The notes: generated by a model not told the origin, from the sequence alone. Positions 27,052-35,436 are shown, counted from the stretch's first letter. The stretch is 64,000 nt of DNA from Alphaproteobacteria bacterium (GCA_028871455.1 JAGWNF010000004.1:1-64000), one strand, 5' to 3'. Numbers and translations are program-made.

Positions 27052-28770
27052 TCACTTCGAGGGCGCGGGGGTGGGCGCGCGCGGCGCCTCGCCGGGGTCG
27101 AACTCGATCGCGGCGGCGCTCGCGGTGAAGGCGTTGGTGATCGGATAGCGGCGGTCGCGGCCGAAGGCGCGGCGGGTGATCTTGACGCCGGGCGGCGCCT
27201 GGCGGCGCTTGTACTCGGCGCGGTCGACCATCGCCCAGACCTTGCGCACCGTCTCTTCGTCGAAGCCTTTCTTGACGACGTCCGCCACCGTCATCTCGTG
27301 CTCGATCAGGCATTCGAGGATGCCGTCGAGCGTCGCATAAGGCGGCAGCGTGTCCTGGTCGGTCTGGTTGGCCTTGAGCTCGGCGGTCGGCGCCTTGGTC
27401 AGCACGCGCTCGGGAATGGCGTCGCCGGCGGGACCGAGGAACTCGTCCGGCCGGTTGGCGTTGCGCCAGCGGCAGAGCGCATAGACCGTCATCTTATAAA
27501 CGTCTTTGAGCACGGAGAATCCGCCGCACATGTCGCCGTAGAGCGTGGCATAGCCGACCGACATCTCCGACTTGTTGCCGGTCGACAGCACCATCCAGCC
27601 GAACTTGTTGCTGAGCGCCATGAGCGTGATGCCGCGGGCGCGCGCCTGGATGTTTTCCTCGGTGGTATCGGGCGCGCGGCCCTTGAAGGACTCCGCCAGC
27701 GTCCTGTCGAAGGCCTTCATCACCGGCGTGATCTCGATCGCGCGCAGCTCGCAGCCGAGGCGCGTCGCCATCTCGGTCGCGTCCTCGACGCTCTCGGTCG
27801 AGGTGAAGGGCGACGACATCATCACGCCATGCACCTTGTCGGCGCCGAGCGCGTCGACTGCGACCGCGGCGGTGAGCGCGGAATCGACGCCGCCCGACAG
27901 GCCGATGACCACGCCGGGAAAGCGGTTCTTGCGCACATAGTCGCGCAATCCCAGCACCAGCGCGTGATAGATCGCGGCCGCGCCCTCCTCCGGCTTCTCG
28001 ATCGTCGCCGGCTCGACCGTCCAGCCCTTCGGTCCGCGCCGCCAGCGCGTCACCGGCTGCGCCTCGCGCCAGCTCGGCGCCTGAAAGCGCAGATTGAACG
28101 CGGCGTCGAGCGCGAACGAGGCGCCGTCGAACACCAGCTCATCCTGGCCGCAGACCTGGTTGACGTAGAGCAGCGGCAGGCCGGTCTCCCGGATGCGCGA
28201 CACCGCGAGCGATACGCGCTCGCCGAGTTTGTCGGTCTCGAAGGGCGAGCCGTTGATGACGATGAGAATTTCCGCACCGGACTCCTGGAGCGTCTCGGCG
28301 ACGTCCGGGAACCACATGTCCTCGCAGACCATGACGCCGAGCCGCACGCCCTTGAACGGGATCGGACCCGGCGGCGCGCCGGCGTCAAAGACGCGCTTCT
28401 CGTCGAAGACGCCATAATTCGGCAGCTCGTGCTTGAAGCGCAGCGCCGCAAGCTTGCCGTCGGCCAAAAGCGCCGCGGCGTTGTAGAGCTTGCCGTCCTG
28501 GCGCCACGGCGTGCCGAGCAGCACCGCCGGACCGTCCGCTGTCTCGCGCGCGAAGCGCGTCACCGCCGATTGGCAGGCGGCGACGAAGGCCGGCTTCAAA
28601 ATCAGATCCTCGGGCGGATATCCCGCGACGAAGAGCTCGGTCGCGACCACGAGATCGGCGCCCTGGCCGCGCGCCTCGGCGAGCGCGCGGCGCAGCTTTG
28701 CCAGATTGCCGGCGATGTCGCCGACCGTCGGATCGAGCTGCGCGGCCGAGATGACGAGCGAATCGACCAT
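27052..28770 (-). CDS. nadE: Glutamine-dependent NAD+ synthetase
   Basis: 572 residues. The N-terminal nitrilase-type glutaminase shows its triad: E45 (ATELFVAGYPPEDL), K113 (KHELPNYGVFDE) and C149 (VMVCEDMWFP). The C-terminal synthetase has the P-loop SGGVDS at 292-297 and STGNKSEMSVGYATLYGDM. It amidates nicotinate adenine dinucleotide to NAD+, the last step; the nicotinate phosphoribosyltransferase at 40738-41847 feeds the same pathway. Confidence 0.96.
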   Translation of the reverse strand: MVDSLVISAAQLDPTVGDIAGNLAKLRRALAEARGQGADLVVATELFVAGYPPEDLILKPAFVAACQSAVTRFARETADGPAVLLGTPWRQDGKLYNAAALLADGKLAALRFKHELPNYGVFDEKRVFDAGAPPGPIPFKGVRLGVMVCEDMWFPDVAETLQESGAEILIVINGSPFETDKLGERVSLAVSRIRETGLPLLYVNQVCGQDELVFDGASFALDAAFNLRFQAPSWREAQPVTRWRRGPKGWTVEPATIEKPEEGAAAIYHALVLGLRDYVRKNRFPGVVIGLSGGVDSALTAAVAVDALGADKVHGVMMSSPFTSTESVEDATEMATRLGCELRAIEITPVMKAFDRTLAESFKGRAPDTTEENIQARARGITLMALSNKFGWMVLSTGNKSEMSVGYATLYGDMCGGFSVLKDVYKMTVYALCRWRNANRPDEFLGPAGDAIPERVLTKAPTAELKANQTDQDTLPPYATLDGILECLIEHEMTVADVVKKGFDEETVRKVWAMVDRAEYKRRQAPPGVKITRRAFGRDRRYPITNAFTASAAAIEFDPGEAPRAPTPAPSK

Positions 28771-28848
28771 GGTTCCGGCACGCTAGGAGCCGGGTCGCGG
28801 GGTGTCAATCAGCCGGATGCGGAACCACGCGCCGGAAGCGGACCGGCG

Positions 28849-29049
28849 TCAGACGATTTCGAACTCGCGCTCAATCACCGCCATCGCCTCCTCGTAGGAG
28901 AAAGCGTCGCGGACTTCCTCGGTGAAATGGATGATGTCGTTCGGATGCCAGCCCTGGGCGCGCGCCACGACCTCACAGCTCTCGAGCCGCTGCCAAATAT
29001 TCGAACTGTCGAACGATACTCTGGGACGCCGCATCACAACGCCACTCAT
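28849..29049 (-). CDS. Small hypothetical protein, 66 residues
   Basis: A soluble acidic protein: FDSSNIWQRLESCEVVARAQGWHPNDIIHFTEEVRDAFSYEEAMAVIEREFEIV, a helix-turn-helix layout without an evident DNA-binding motif. Start ATG 29049 has GAGAAG 5-10 nt upstream, better than an upstream GTG/ATG in frame. It lies 78 bp upstream of nadE in the same direction. The patch around 28950-29100 is less GC-rich than average. Confidence 0.65.
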   Translation of the reverse strand: MSGVVMRRPRVSFDSSNIWQRLESCEVVARAQGWHPNDIIHFTEEVRDAFSYEEAMAVIEREFEIV

Positions 29050-29164
29050 CGTCTTCTCTATATAGTACGGACATAGACATCGTTCCATTCCCCCTAACGG
29101 TAAATAAAGATCCGGTTCGTGCCGCTCATCTGAGTCAATTTTGCGGTCACGGGCCGCGGCAAGA

Positions 29165-29353
29165 TCAAATTTTGGGCACGTGGGTCGCAGCGTTCCCGGT
29201 CAGCCGCGCTCTCAAACAAGCCGGACAGAGGCAGCCCTCGTCCTTCCGCTCCGGCATCGGCAGGCGCGACAGCTGCGCGCACCAGCAATCCGGACCCGGA
29301 TTGCATTCGAACGATGCGCCGCAGGTGGCGCAGCGGATTTCCGCGTCGGGCAC
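29165..29353 (-). CDS. Cysteine-rich CWC family protein
   Basis: 62 residues with seven or more Cys arranged as C-x2-C (RCATCG), then C-x4-CWC (CNPGPDCWC) and C-x-C-x2-C (CLCPAC). The PDCWC string names the family and a zinc-binding role is likely. GTG start at 29353 directly abuts the stop of the BNR gene (TAA then GTG), so it is the last gene of the MoaD-like/membrane/BNR/CWC operon and its translation probably depends on the upstream gene. Confidence 0.82.
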   Translation of the reverse strand: MPDAEIRCATCGASFECNPGPDCWCAQLSRLPMPERKDEGCLCPACLRARLTGNAATHVPKI

Positions 29354-30439
29354 TTAAGCCGCAAACCGCACGGCGTTGACCGGCGGCAGGCGGCCTTCGG
29401 GCGCGGTCCAGCTGTCGCCGCCGTCCGCCGAAATCCACAAGCCGCCGCTGGTCGAGCCGAAGGCGAGCGTCGTGCCGTCGGCGGCGACGTCGAGGCCGTG
29501 GCGCAGCACCAGGTCGTAGGCGTGGCGCTGCGGCAGACCCTTGTGCAGGACATCGAAACTCCGGCCGCCGTCGCGCGTGCGCGCGACCACGACCTTGCCG
29601 TCGACCGGCACGCGCTTCTCGTCCTTGATCGCCGGCACGAACCACGCGGTGTCCTTGTCGCGCGGATGCGCCGCCACGGTGAAGCCGAACTTCGACGGCT
29701 TGATCGCGGTGACCTCGCTCCAGCTCAGGCCGGAATCCGCCGAGCGGAAGACGCCGTTGTGGTGCTGGCACCAGACGGTGTCGGGATGCGCGGCGCAGCG
29801 CGCCAGGCGGTGGATGTCCATGGCGATCGGGTCCTCGCGCCGCTCGGGCGGCATGTATTCGTTGTACATGCCGCCGCGGTTCATCAGGCGCCACGACTTG
29901 CCGGCGTCGTGGCTCGCCCAGACGCCGGCGGTCGAGACACCGACGCGAATCTCGTCGGGCCGGCGCGGATCGACCAGCACGGCGCTGATGCCGGGCTGCT
30001 CGCCGCCGGCGACGCCCATCCATTGCTTGCGCTCGGGCATCGTCCACAGCGCTTCGATCAAATGCCAGCTCTCGCCGGAATCGTCGGAGCGGAACAAGCC
30101 GCCCGGCATGGTGCCGGCCCACAGCCGGCCCGGCACGAAGCCGGGCTCGAGCGACCAGATCTTGCCGAGCGACCAGGGATGCGGATCGTCGGTCGCGTTC
30201 TCCGGCTTCGGCGGGAACGCCGGCACGCCGAGCTCGCGCCAGGCGTTGCCTTCGCGCTTCCACAGATGCGTGCCGAAATGGCCGAGATCGAGCGCGGCGT
30301 AGAGCGCGCCGTCGAGCGGCAGCAGCGCCGAGACCGGATCGCCGAGGAAATGCACTTCGGCGATCTGCCACGCGCCTTTGCCGGCGCGCGCGATCTCGAA
30401 CAGGCCCTTGCGGGTTCCGACATAAACGCGATCGGTCAT
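29354..30439 (-). CDS. BNR/sialidase-like beta-propeller protein
   Basis: 361 residues forming a likely beta-propeller, with Asp-box (BNR) repeats of the S-x-D-x-G-x-(S/T)-W type: SDDSGESW, SHDAGKSW, SADSGLSW, ISADGGDSW and TRDGGRSF. It starts MTDRVYVGTRKGLFEI and has no signal peptide, so it is cytoplasmic, unlike true sialidases, and no catalytic Arg triad is evident. It follows a 71-residue membrane protein by 21 bp. Its partner may be the MoaD/ubiquitin-like protein of the same operon. Confidence 0.85.
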   Translation of the reverse strand: MTDRVYVGTRKGLFEIARAGKGAWQIAEVHFLGDPVSALLPLDGALYAALDLGHFGTHLWKREGNAWRELGVPAFPPKPENATDDPHPWSLGKIWSLEPGFVPGRLWAGTMPGGLFRSDDSGESWHLIEALWTMPERKQWMGVAGGEQPGISAVLVDPRRPDEIRVGVSTAGVWASHDAGKSWRLMNRGGMYNEYMPPERREDPIAMDIHRLARCAAHPDTVWCQHHNGVFRSADSGLSWSEVTAIKPSKFGFTVAAHPRDKDTAWFVPAIKDEKRVPVDGKVVVARTRDGGRSFDVLHKGLPQRHAYDLVLRHGLDVAADGTTLAFGSTSGGLWISADGGDSWTAPEGRLPPVNAVRFAA

Positions 30440-30460
30440 TTGGTCCTCCGGTTCACGCGC

Positions 30461-30676
30461 TCACCGACACAGTGCCTGCCAATGGGCGCACAGTCCGGGC
30501 GCGACGATGGTCGCGAGCTCGACCGGCCACAGAAAGACCAGCCACGCCGTCAGCTTGATCAGGTCCGCGGTCGAGATCATCGGGTTCGCCGCCGACCAGC
30601 CATACAGCGCATCGGCGAGTCCGATCGTGAGATAGATCGCGATGACGGTGCGGGGCTTGAACTTCAAAATCGTCAT
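30461..30676 (-). CDS. Small two-helix membrane protein, 71 residues
   Basis: Two hydrophobic helices (VIAIYLTIGLADALYGW and LIKLTAWLVFLWPVELATIVAPGL) with basic N-terminus MTILKFKPR. The ATG at 30676 overlaps the stop of the MoaD-like gene (ATGA). No family recognised. Position between a ubiquitin-like protein and a beta-propeller suggests it may tether one of them, but that is only context. Confidence 0.72.
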   Translation of the reverse strand: MTILKFKPRTVIAIYLTIGLADALYGWSAANPMISTADLIKLTAWLVFLWPVELATIVAPGLCAHWQALCR

Positions 30677-30942
30677 CCGCCGGTCAACGCCTGGAAGACA
30701 TAGATGCAGTCCGCCGCCGCGACCGGGTCGCTCAGCCGGACGCGGTCGCGCACCGGCTTGCCGTTGACGTAGCAGGCGACGTGCCGCCGCAAGCCGCCCT
30801 GATCGTCGAGTACGTAGCCCTTGAGCGCTGGCCGCGTCCCGAAGACCGCGCCGAGCGCCTCGCCCACGGTGGCGCCGCCGACCTCGGCCGGCGGCGCCTG
30901 GAGGAAGCGCTCGAGCGCGCGGGTGAAGGCGACGGTCGGCAT
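30673..30942 (-). CDS. MoaD/ThiS (ubiquitin-fold) protein with Gly-Gly end
   Basis: 89 residues: MPTVAFTRALERFLQAPP, GGATVGEALGAVFGTRPALKGYVLDDQGGLRRHVACYVNGKPV, RLSDPVAAADCIYVFQALTGG. The closing Gly-Gly and the strand order are those of MoaD/ThiS sulfur carriers and archaeal SAMPs. No moaE, thiG or E1-like gene is nearby; instead it leads an operon with a membrane protein, a BNR propeller and a CWC protein. Its target could be a sulfur-transfer pathway or protein conjugation. Confidence 0.87.
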   Translation of the reverse strand: MPTVAFTRALERFLQAPPAEVGGATVGEALGAVFGTRPALKGYVLDDQGGLRRHVACYVNGKPVRDRVRLSDPVAAADCIYVFQALTGG

Positions 30943-30974
30943 GCCCCTCGTATAGCGCCGATGGCGCCGCTTGC

Positions 30975-31424
30975 CTACGCCACCTGCTTCGCGCGGGTGC
31001 CGACCTTCGCCTCTTCGGCCGGCGCGACATAGACCATCCAGTTGACGCCGAACTTGTCGCAGACCATGCCGAAGCGCGGCGAGAAGAAGGTCTTGCCCAG
31101 CGGCATCACAACCTTCCCGCCGTCGAGCAGGCCGTTGAACATGCGGTCGGCCTCGGCCTCGTTCGCCACCGTCAGCGACAAGCCGAAGCCGTCGAAATGA
31201 TTCGTGCCGCGGCACATGCCGTCGCCGGCGAAGACCACGGTGTCGCCGATACGCAGTCGCGCGTGCATCACCTTGTCTAGCTGGACGTTGGGCGGGCCGT
31301 TCTGCGGTTCGGGATTGTCCTTGAAGCGCAGCAGCATCGTCACCTCGGCGCCGAGCGCCTTGGTATAGAAGGCCAGCGCTTCCTCGCAGCGGCCGTCGAA
31401 AAACAGATAGGGTTGGACGTTCAT
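30975..31424 (-). CDS. VOC-family (PhnB-like) protein
   Basis: 149 residues: VQPYLFFDGRCEEALAFYTKALGAEVTMLLRFKD, then HARLRIGDTVVFAGD, FGLSLTVANEAEADRMFNGLLDGGKVVMPLGKTFFSPRFGMVCDKFGVNWMVY. This is the DUF1428/PhnB-like glyoxalase-fold family, often annotated as 3-demethylubiquinone methyltransferase-like without activity. ATG at 31424 with GGAGAGG upstream. Divergent from a MarR regulator, which probably controls it. Confidence 0.88.
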   Translation of the reverse strand: MNVQPYLFFDGRCEEALAFYTKALGAEVTMLLRFKDNPEPQNGPPNVQLDKVMHARLRIGDTVVFAGDGMCRGTNHFDGFGLSLTVANEAEADRMFNGLLDGGKVVMPLGKTFFSPRFGMVCDKFGVNWMVYVAPAEEAKVGTRAKQVA

Positions 31425-31483
31425 AGCCTCTCCTCCGGTTTGGGGGTCACAGCGTGCGGGGTGTGCCCGGCGCCTGTCTACAC

Positions 31484-31512
31484 TTGACAAATACGTTGAT
31501 ATAAACATATTT
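31484..31512 (+). promoter_or_regulatory. Promoter with embedded 24-bp imperfect palindrome (MarR operator)
   Basis: TTGACA at 31484-31489 and ATATTT at 31507-31512 are 17 bp apart. The DNA from 31489 to 31512 is an imperfect palindrome: AAATACGTTGAT mirrored by ATAAACATATTT, 20 of 24 positions symmetric. It lies between the divergent MarR gene (ATG 31518) and the VOC gene (ATG 31424). If the plus-strand promoter is right, the MarR message would begin at or next to its ATG, i.e. be leaderless. Confidence 0.6.
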
Positions 31513-31517
31513 AAGCC

Positions 31518-31958
31518 ATGTCAAACACTGTTTCGTTCGCGACCACGGTGCACGTGCGGGATACTTGCCTCTGCCTGCATCTCCAGCGCGCGGCGCGCGC
31601 CGTGGCGCGGCGCTTCGACCAGGCGCTGCGGCCGCTCGGTATCACCAACGGCCAGTTCTCGCTGATGATGTCGCTCAACCGGCCGGAGCCGCCGACCATG
31701 GGCGACGTCGCGACGCTGCTGGCGATGGACCGCACCACCCTCACCGCCGCCTTGAAGCCGCTGGAGCGTCAGGGCCTAGTGACCGTCGGCGTTGATCCGG
31801 CCGACAAGCGCAGCCGCCGGCTGGCCTTGACCGCCGAGGGCCGCACCCGGCTCGCCAAGGCGGTGCCGATCTGGAAACGGACTCACGCCGCGCTCGACCG
31901 CGATCTCGGCTGGCCCAACGCGGCGCGGCTGCGGGCCGATCTGCGCGGGCTGTCGTAA
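31518..31958 (+). CDS. MarR-family transcriptional regulator
   Basis: 146 residues with a winged helix: FDQALRPLGITNGQFSLMMSLNR, TMGDVATLLAMDRTTLTAALKPLERQGLVTVGVDPADKRSRRLALTAEG, which contains the D-x-R-(S)-R wing of MarR proteins. An N-terminal DTCLCLHLQRAARAVARRFD segment with a Cys pair (C16, C18) could sense oxidants or metals. It is divergent from the VOC gene with a palindromic operator between. No ribosome binding site is seen before the ATG. Confidence 0.92.
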   Translation: MSNTVSFATTVHVRDTCLCLHLQRAARAVARRFDQALRPLGITNGQFSLMMSLNRPEPPTMGDVATLLAMDRTTLTAALKPLERQGLVTVGVDPADKRSRRLALTAEGRTRLAKAVPIWKRTHAALDRDLGWPNAARLRADLRGLS

Positions 31959-31967
31959 GCCGGCGGC

Positions 31968-32894
31968 CTAGGGGTGCTGATGATCGGGGCCGCCTTCGTG
32001 CGGCGGCGGGCCACCCGGACCGCCACCCTCATGATGCTGCTCGCCCGTCGGTTGCGGACCACCATGCGCTTCCGGATGGTAAGCCGGCGCTGGTCCGTGC
32101 GACATCGGCGCTTGCGGCGTCGGTCCGCTCGTGTGACGGACCGCCGGTTGCGACGGCGCGTGATGCTCCGGACGGTACGGCATCGAGCCCTGCGCATGGA
32201 CGACACCGCGGCCGGTGAACGCGCCTGGCCGCACCGTTGCCGCGATGTGCGGATGGCCGTGATTGACCGACGAGCGGAACGCCGGATTGCCGCGCGCCAT
32301 ATTGGCGTGGCGCTCCTGCACCGCGGTCGCATGGAAATGCGGCTCGCGCCCGAAGCGCTCCTCGTCCGCCGTCGGCCGCGCCTCGATGCCGCCGCGGCCG
32401 TTGAAGCTGGCGCGCGTCACGTTGTGCACGACCTCGGTGCGGTTATAGACGTAGGTCACGTGGACGTTGCGGATGTTGTTGTAGGCGCGGTTGTAGTGGA
32501 AGTGATCGTGGTCCCAGAAACCGCCGACATAGCCGGCGCCGAAATAGCCGAAGCCGTAATTGATGCCGCCGTAGAAGCCGACATGCGGCCCCCAGTACCC
32601 GACGTGCCAGAAGTAGCGGCCATCGTCCCAGCCCCACCAGCCCGGCGTCCATAGCAGGCCGACGCGCGGCGGCCACACCCAGGTGCCCGGCACCCAGTAG
32701 TAGCCGTAAGGTCCCCAGGCCCAGTAGCCGGGAGCCCAGATCCAGCCGGGACCGGGGATCGGCGGTTGTACATAGACCGGCAGCGGCGGCGGCGCCACGG
32801 TGACCGCGACCGCGACCTGGGCGTGGCCCGGCCGCGGCAGGGCGAAGGCGGCAATCAAGAGCAGGGGAAGCAGGAGGCGACGGAGTCTCGACAT
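31968..32894 (-). CDS. Exported YXWGXW-repeat protein
   Basis: 308 residues: signal peptide (RRLLLPLLLIAAFALPRPGHA), then repeats of the Y-x-W-G-x-W / W-x-P-G-x-W type (WIWAPGYWAWGPYGYYWVPGTW, WTPGWWGWDDGRYFW broken by Gly), an aromatic-Gly region (GGINYGFGYFGAGYVGGFW) and a His/Pro-rich tail. Such proteins are secreted or outer-membrane linked; function unknown. Its stop is 10 bp past the convergent MarR stop. Confidence 0.85.
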   Translation of the reverse strand: MSRLRRLLLPLLLIAAFALPRPGHAQVAVAVTVAPPPLPVYVQPPIPGPGWIWAPGYWAWGPYGYYWVPGTWVWPPRVGLLWTPGWWGWDDGRYFWHVGYWGPHVGFYGGINYGFGYFGAGYVGGFWDHDHFHYNRAYNNIRNVHVTYVYNRTEVVHNVTRASFNGRGGIEARPTADEERFGREPHFHATAVQERHANMARGNPAFRSSVNHGHPHIAATVRPGAFTGRGVVHAQGSMPYRPEHHAPSQPAVRHTSGPTPQAPMSHGPAPAYHPEAHGGPQPTGEQHHEGGGPGGPPPHEGGPDHQHP

Positions 32895-33173
32895 GCGCTG
32901 ATCCTATGTTTGCTGCAAATGACGGCCGCGACGGCGCGGCGGGAGACGTCGATCATTCTAGGCGGCGGAATACGGCGGCGCCGTGGCGCGGTCGGGGCGT
33001 TCCCGGGGCACGGCGGCCGCGAAGGGAACGGCGCCGCGGCCGAGCCGGCGCCGGTCTATCCCAACTGGTTCATCGACCGCCTGGCCGACCCGGCGACGGC
33101 GCAGGCGCTCGGCCGCGCGCGCCCTTAGCGAGCCCGCGCGGCCGTTACCCGAAGATTTAAACGCGTGGCGGCG

Positions 33174-33623
33174 CTAGTGCGTGCCGCCGTTCGGCATTCC
33201 GCCACCGCCCGCCGGCATATCGCCGCCTTGCGGCTCGCCCGTGGGCATGCCGCCGCCCGGCGCGCTGTTTCCCTGTTGCAGCTTCATTATCGTCGCGCGG
33301 TCGAGCTGTGCCGTCTGCTTCAGGCCATTCGCCTTCTGGAATTGCGCCACGGCGTGACGCGTCTGCGGTCCGAACTTGCCGTCGACCTTGCCTTTATAGA
33401 GGCCCTCCTGCTGGAGCGCCGACTGCGCCTGCTTGACGCGCACGGCCGATACATGCGCCGTGACCTGATGCGCGGGATGCATCGCGCCAGCGCTCGGGCC
33501 GGACGTGCCCGACGGCGGCATGGCCGGCGACGGCGCCGGCGATGAAGAATAGGAGTTCTGCGCGAAGGCGCCGCCCGACGTCAGCGCGAGAACCGACACG
33601 GCAAGCAACAAACGCTTCATCAT
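33174..33623 (-). CDS. Exported peptidoglycan-binding-domain protein
   Basis: 149 residues: signal peptide (MMKRLLLAVSVLALTSGGAFA), a Ser/Pro linker, one PG_binding_1 domain (VRVKQAQSALQQEGLYKGKVDGKFGPQTRHAVAQFQKANGLKQTAQLD) and a Gly/Met/Pro-rich tail. The Asp-Gly-x-Phe-Gly-x-x-Thr motif is canonical. It would bind the cell wall without visible catalytic domain. GGAGACCAGA precedes two tandem ATG codons (33623 and 33620). Confidence 0.87.
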   Translation of the reverse strand: MMKRLLLAVSVLALTSGGAFAQNSYSSSPAPSPAMPPSGTSGPSAGAMHPAHQVTAHVSAVRVKQAQSALQQEGLYKGKVDGKFGPQTRHAVAQFQKANGLKQTAQLDRATIMKLQQGNSAPGGGMPTGEPQGGDMPAGGGGMPNGGTH

Positions 33624-33754
33624 TCTGGTCTCCTTCTGCCCGGGATTCCGGGCCGGGCTTTCCGCCAACGACAACGTCCGGCCACGGCGCCTTGTTCCGT
33701 GGGAACGCCGCTTCGCGGCAACGCCACCGCTTTGTCACAGCAAGCGCCGCCGGC

Positions 33755-34168
33755 CTAGGCCAGATCGATGGCGTATTTCTTGAGATCGGCGAGCGCGCAG
33801 TCGTCGAGCGCGCCTTCGTGGGTGGCGCGCAGCACCACGCGCGGCGCCTTGCCGGCGTCGAGCGCCTCCTGCCAGCGCGGCGCGCACAAGCACCAGCGGT
33901 CGCCCGGCTTCAGACCGGGAAAGCCGAATTTCGGCATCGGCGTCGACAGATCGTTGCCGCGCGACTTGGAGAACGCCAGGAACTCGGCGGTGGCGACGAT
34001 GCAGACCGTATGGTTGCCGAAATCGTCGGGGCCGGTGTCGCAGCAGCCGTTGCGGTAGAACCCGGTCATCGGCTTGATCGAGCACGGCTCGAGCTTGCCG
34101 CCCAAGACATTGCGCGACGGCGCCCGCTTGCGCCGCTCGCCGCCGCCTTCATCGGGATCGAAGGGCAT
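33755..34168 (-). CDS. DUF2237 family protein
   Basis: 137 residues with the DUF2237 landmarks NVLGGKLEPCSIKPMTGFYRNGCCDTGPDDFGNHTVC (written here as adjacent motifs NVLGGKLEPCS, GFYRNGCC, DFGNHTVC), LKPGDRWCLCAPRWQEAL and VVLRATHEGAL. The invariant Cys pairs suggest metal binding. Family function unknown. A 35-codon reading frame with a good ribosome binding site lies 18 bp upstream on the same strand. Confidence 0.9.
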   Translation of the reverse strand: MPFDPDEGGGERRKRAPSRNVLGGKLEPCSIKPMTGFYRNGCCDTGPDDFGNHTVCIVATAEFLAFSKSRGNDLSTPMPKFGFPGLKPGDRWCLCAPRWQEALDAGKAPRVVLRATHEGALDDCALADLKKYAIDLA

Positions 34169-34186
34169 GCTTCTCCGTCGCGGGTT

Positions 34187-34294
34187 TCAAGTCAGCTCGA
34201 ATGTGTCGCTGGAGTAATTCAGGCGCAACGACACCGTGACTTCCTTCCGGCTCAAGGCGACGATCTCCTGGGCGCTCGGCTTGGTCTCCGACAT
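34187..34294 (-). CDS. Possible 35-residue microprotein
   Basis: MSETKPSAQEIVALSRKEV then TVSLRLNYSSDTFELT. The ATG at 34294 has GAGGGAG 7-13 nt upstream, and the frame ends 18 bp before the DUF2237 gene. Composition is protein-like (a helix, then strands). Too short for statistics, so it could be a leader peptide or a chance frame. Confidence 0.45.
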   Translation of the reverse strand: MSETKPSAQEIVALSRKEVTVSLRLNYSSDTFELT

Positions 34295-34442
34295 GGCGGC
34301 TCCCTCGACGGCTCGGCGGATCGACGATGACGCCATCGCCGCGGCTCGGCAACAGTTCCGTGCGATAACATCGCGGCCGGCGGGCGGCCGTGGCAACGCG
34401 CGCTTTGACAGCGCCGCGCCGCCGCTTTAGGTCATCGTCGTG

Positions 34443-35432
34443 ATGGACGGTGTCGGCGCGCAATCCCGGTCGGTGCCGTGGCCGCCGCGCGGCGGCCGCG
34501 ATGCCGCGGTCTATGGCGCCGCCGCGGCGCTGGGCGCGCTGCTGTTCTGGCTGTCGGACGCCTATCCGGCGCAGATGCCGGTCTGGGCGCCGTGGGATTT
34601 TTCACCGACGGTCTATCTGGCGACGGCCCTGGCGCTGATCTGGTTCTGGCGCGGTCTCGCCCTGTCGCCGCCGGACGCCCGACCGGCGACGTGGCGGCGC
34701 GTCGCGTTTCTCTGCGGCATCGCCCTCACCTACGCGGTGCTGCAGACGCGCTTCGAATACTGGTCGCAGCACATGTTCTTCCTCAACCGCACCCAGCACG
34801 TGGTGATGCATCACATCGGGCCGTTCCTGATCGCGCTCGGCGCCGCCGGCGGAACGGTGCGGCGCGGCATGCCGCGCTGGGCGCAGCGGGCGATCGAATG
34901 GCGCGCGGTCGTGGTCGCGGTCCGCATCGTCCAGCAGCCGTTCCTGGCGGCGTTCCTGTTCGTCGGCCTGTTCTATTTCTGGCTCATTCCGTCGATCCAT
35001 TTCCGCGCCATGATCGATCCGCGGCTTTACGCGGTGATGAACTGGAGCATGGTGATCGACGGCGTGCTGTTCTGGTGCCTGGCGCTCGATCCGCGGCCCC
35101 AACCGCCGGCGCGCGTGTCCTACGGGCTGCGCGCGGCCTTGGCGTTCGGCGTGATGTTTCCGCAGATCCTGCTCGGCGCCATCGTCACCTTCGCCAGCCA
35201 CGATCTCTATCCCTATTACGATCTCTGCGGCCGATTGTTCCCGTCGATCGACGCCATCGCCGACCAGCATCTCGGCGGCATCATCATGTGGATTCCGCCG
35301 TCGATGATGAGCGTGATCGGCCTGATCGTGGTGCTGAACGCCCTTCGGATTCACGAAGAAACCAAGCCGCAGGCGACGGACGAAGCGTCGGCGGCGATCG
35401 CGGCGCTGTCGCGCCGCTGGACCGGGCGCTGA
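34443..35432 (+). CDS. CtaG-like cytochrome oxidase assembly protein (caa3_CtaG family)
   Basis: 329 residues, about seven membrane helices. Histidine-rich loops typical of the family are visible: YWSQHMFFLNRTQHVVMHHIGPFLIALG, PSIHFRAMIDPRLYAVMNWSMVIDGVLFW, and ASHDLYPYYDLCGR, GGIIMWIPPSMMSV. These proteins assist copper delivery to oxidases, and some members work in copper uptake. The stop is 5 bp from the convergent SCO stop. ATG 34443 preferred over GTG 34440. Confidence 0.87.
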   Translation: MDGVGAQSRSVPWPPRGGRDAAVYGAAAALGALLFWLSDAYPAQMPVWAPWDFSPTVYLATALALIWFWRGLALSPPDARPATWRRVAFLCGIALTYAVLQTRFEYWSQHMFFLNRTQHVVMHHIGPFLIALGAAGGTVRRGMPRWAQRAIEWRAVVVAVRIVQQPFLAAFLFVGLFYFWLIPSIHFRAMIDPRLYAVMNWSMVIDGVLFWCLALDPRPQPPARVSYGLRAALAFGVMFPQILLGAIVTFASHDLYPYYDLCGRLFPSIDAIADQHLGGIIMWIPPSMMSVIGLIVVLNALRIHEETKPQATDEASAAIAALSRRWTGR

Positions 35433-35436
35433 CGCC

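Noticed and set aside
27043-29076. 677-codon open frame opposite nadE
   Set aside because: Antisense shadow of a certain gene, with low-complexity Arg/Ala/His composition.
32919-33128. 69-codon plus-strand frame between two exported-protein genes
   Set aside because: No ribosome binding site and Arg/Gly-rich; a second overlapping frame is equally open. The ending PVYPNWFIDRLADP looks a little protein-like but not enough.
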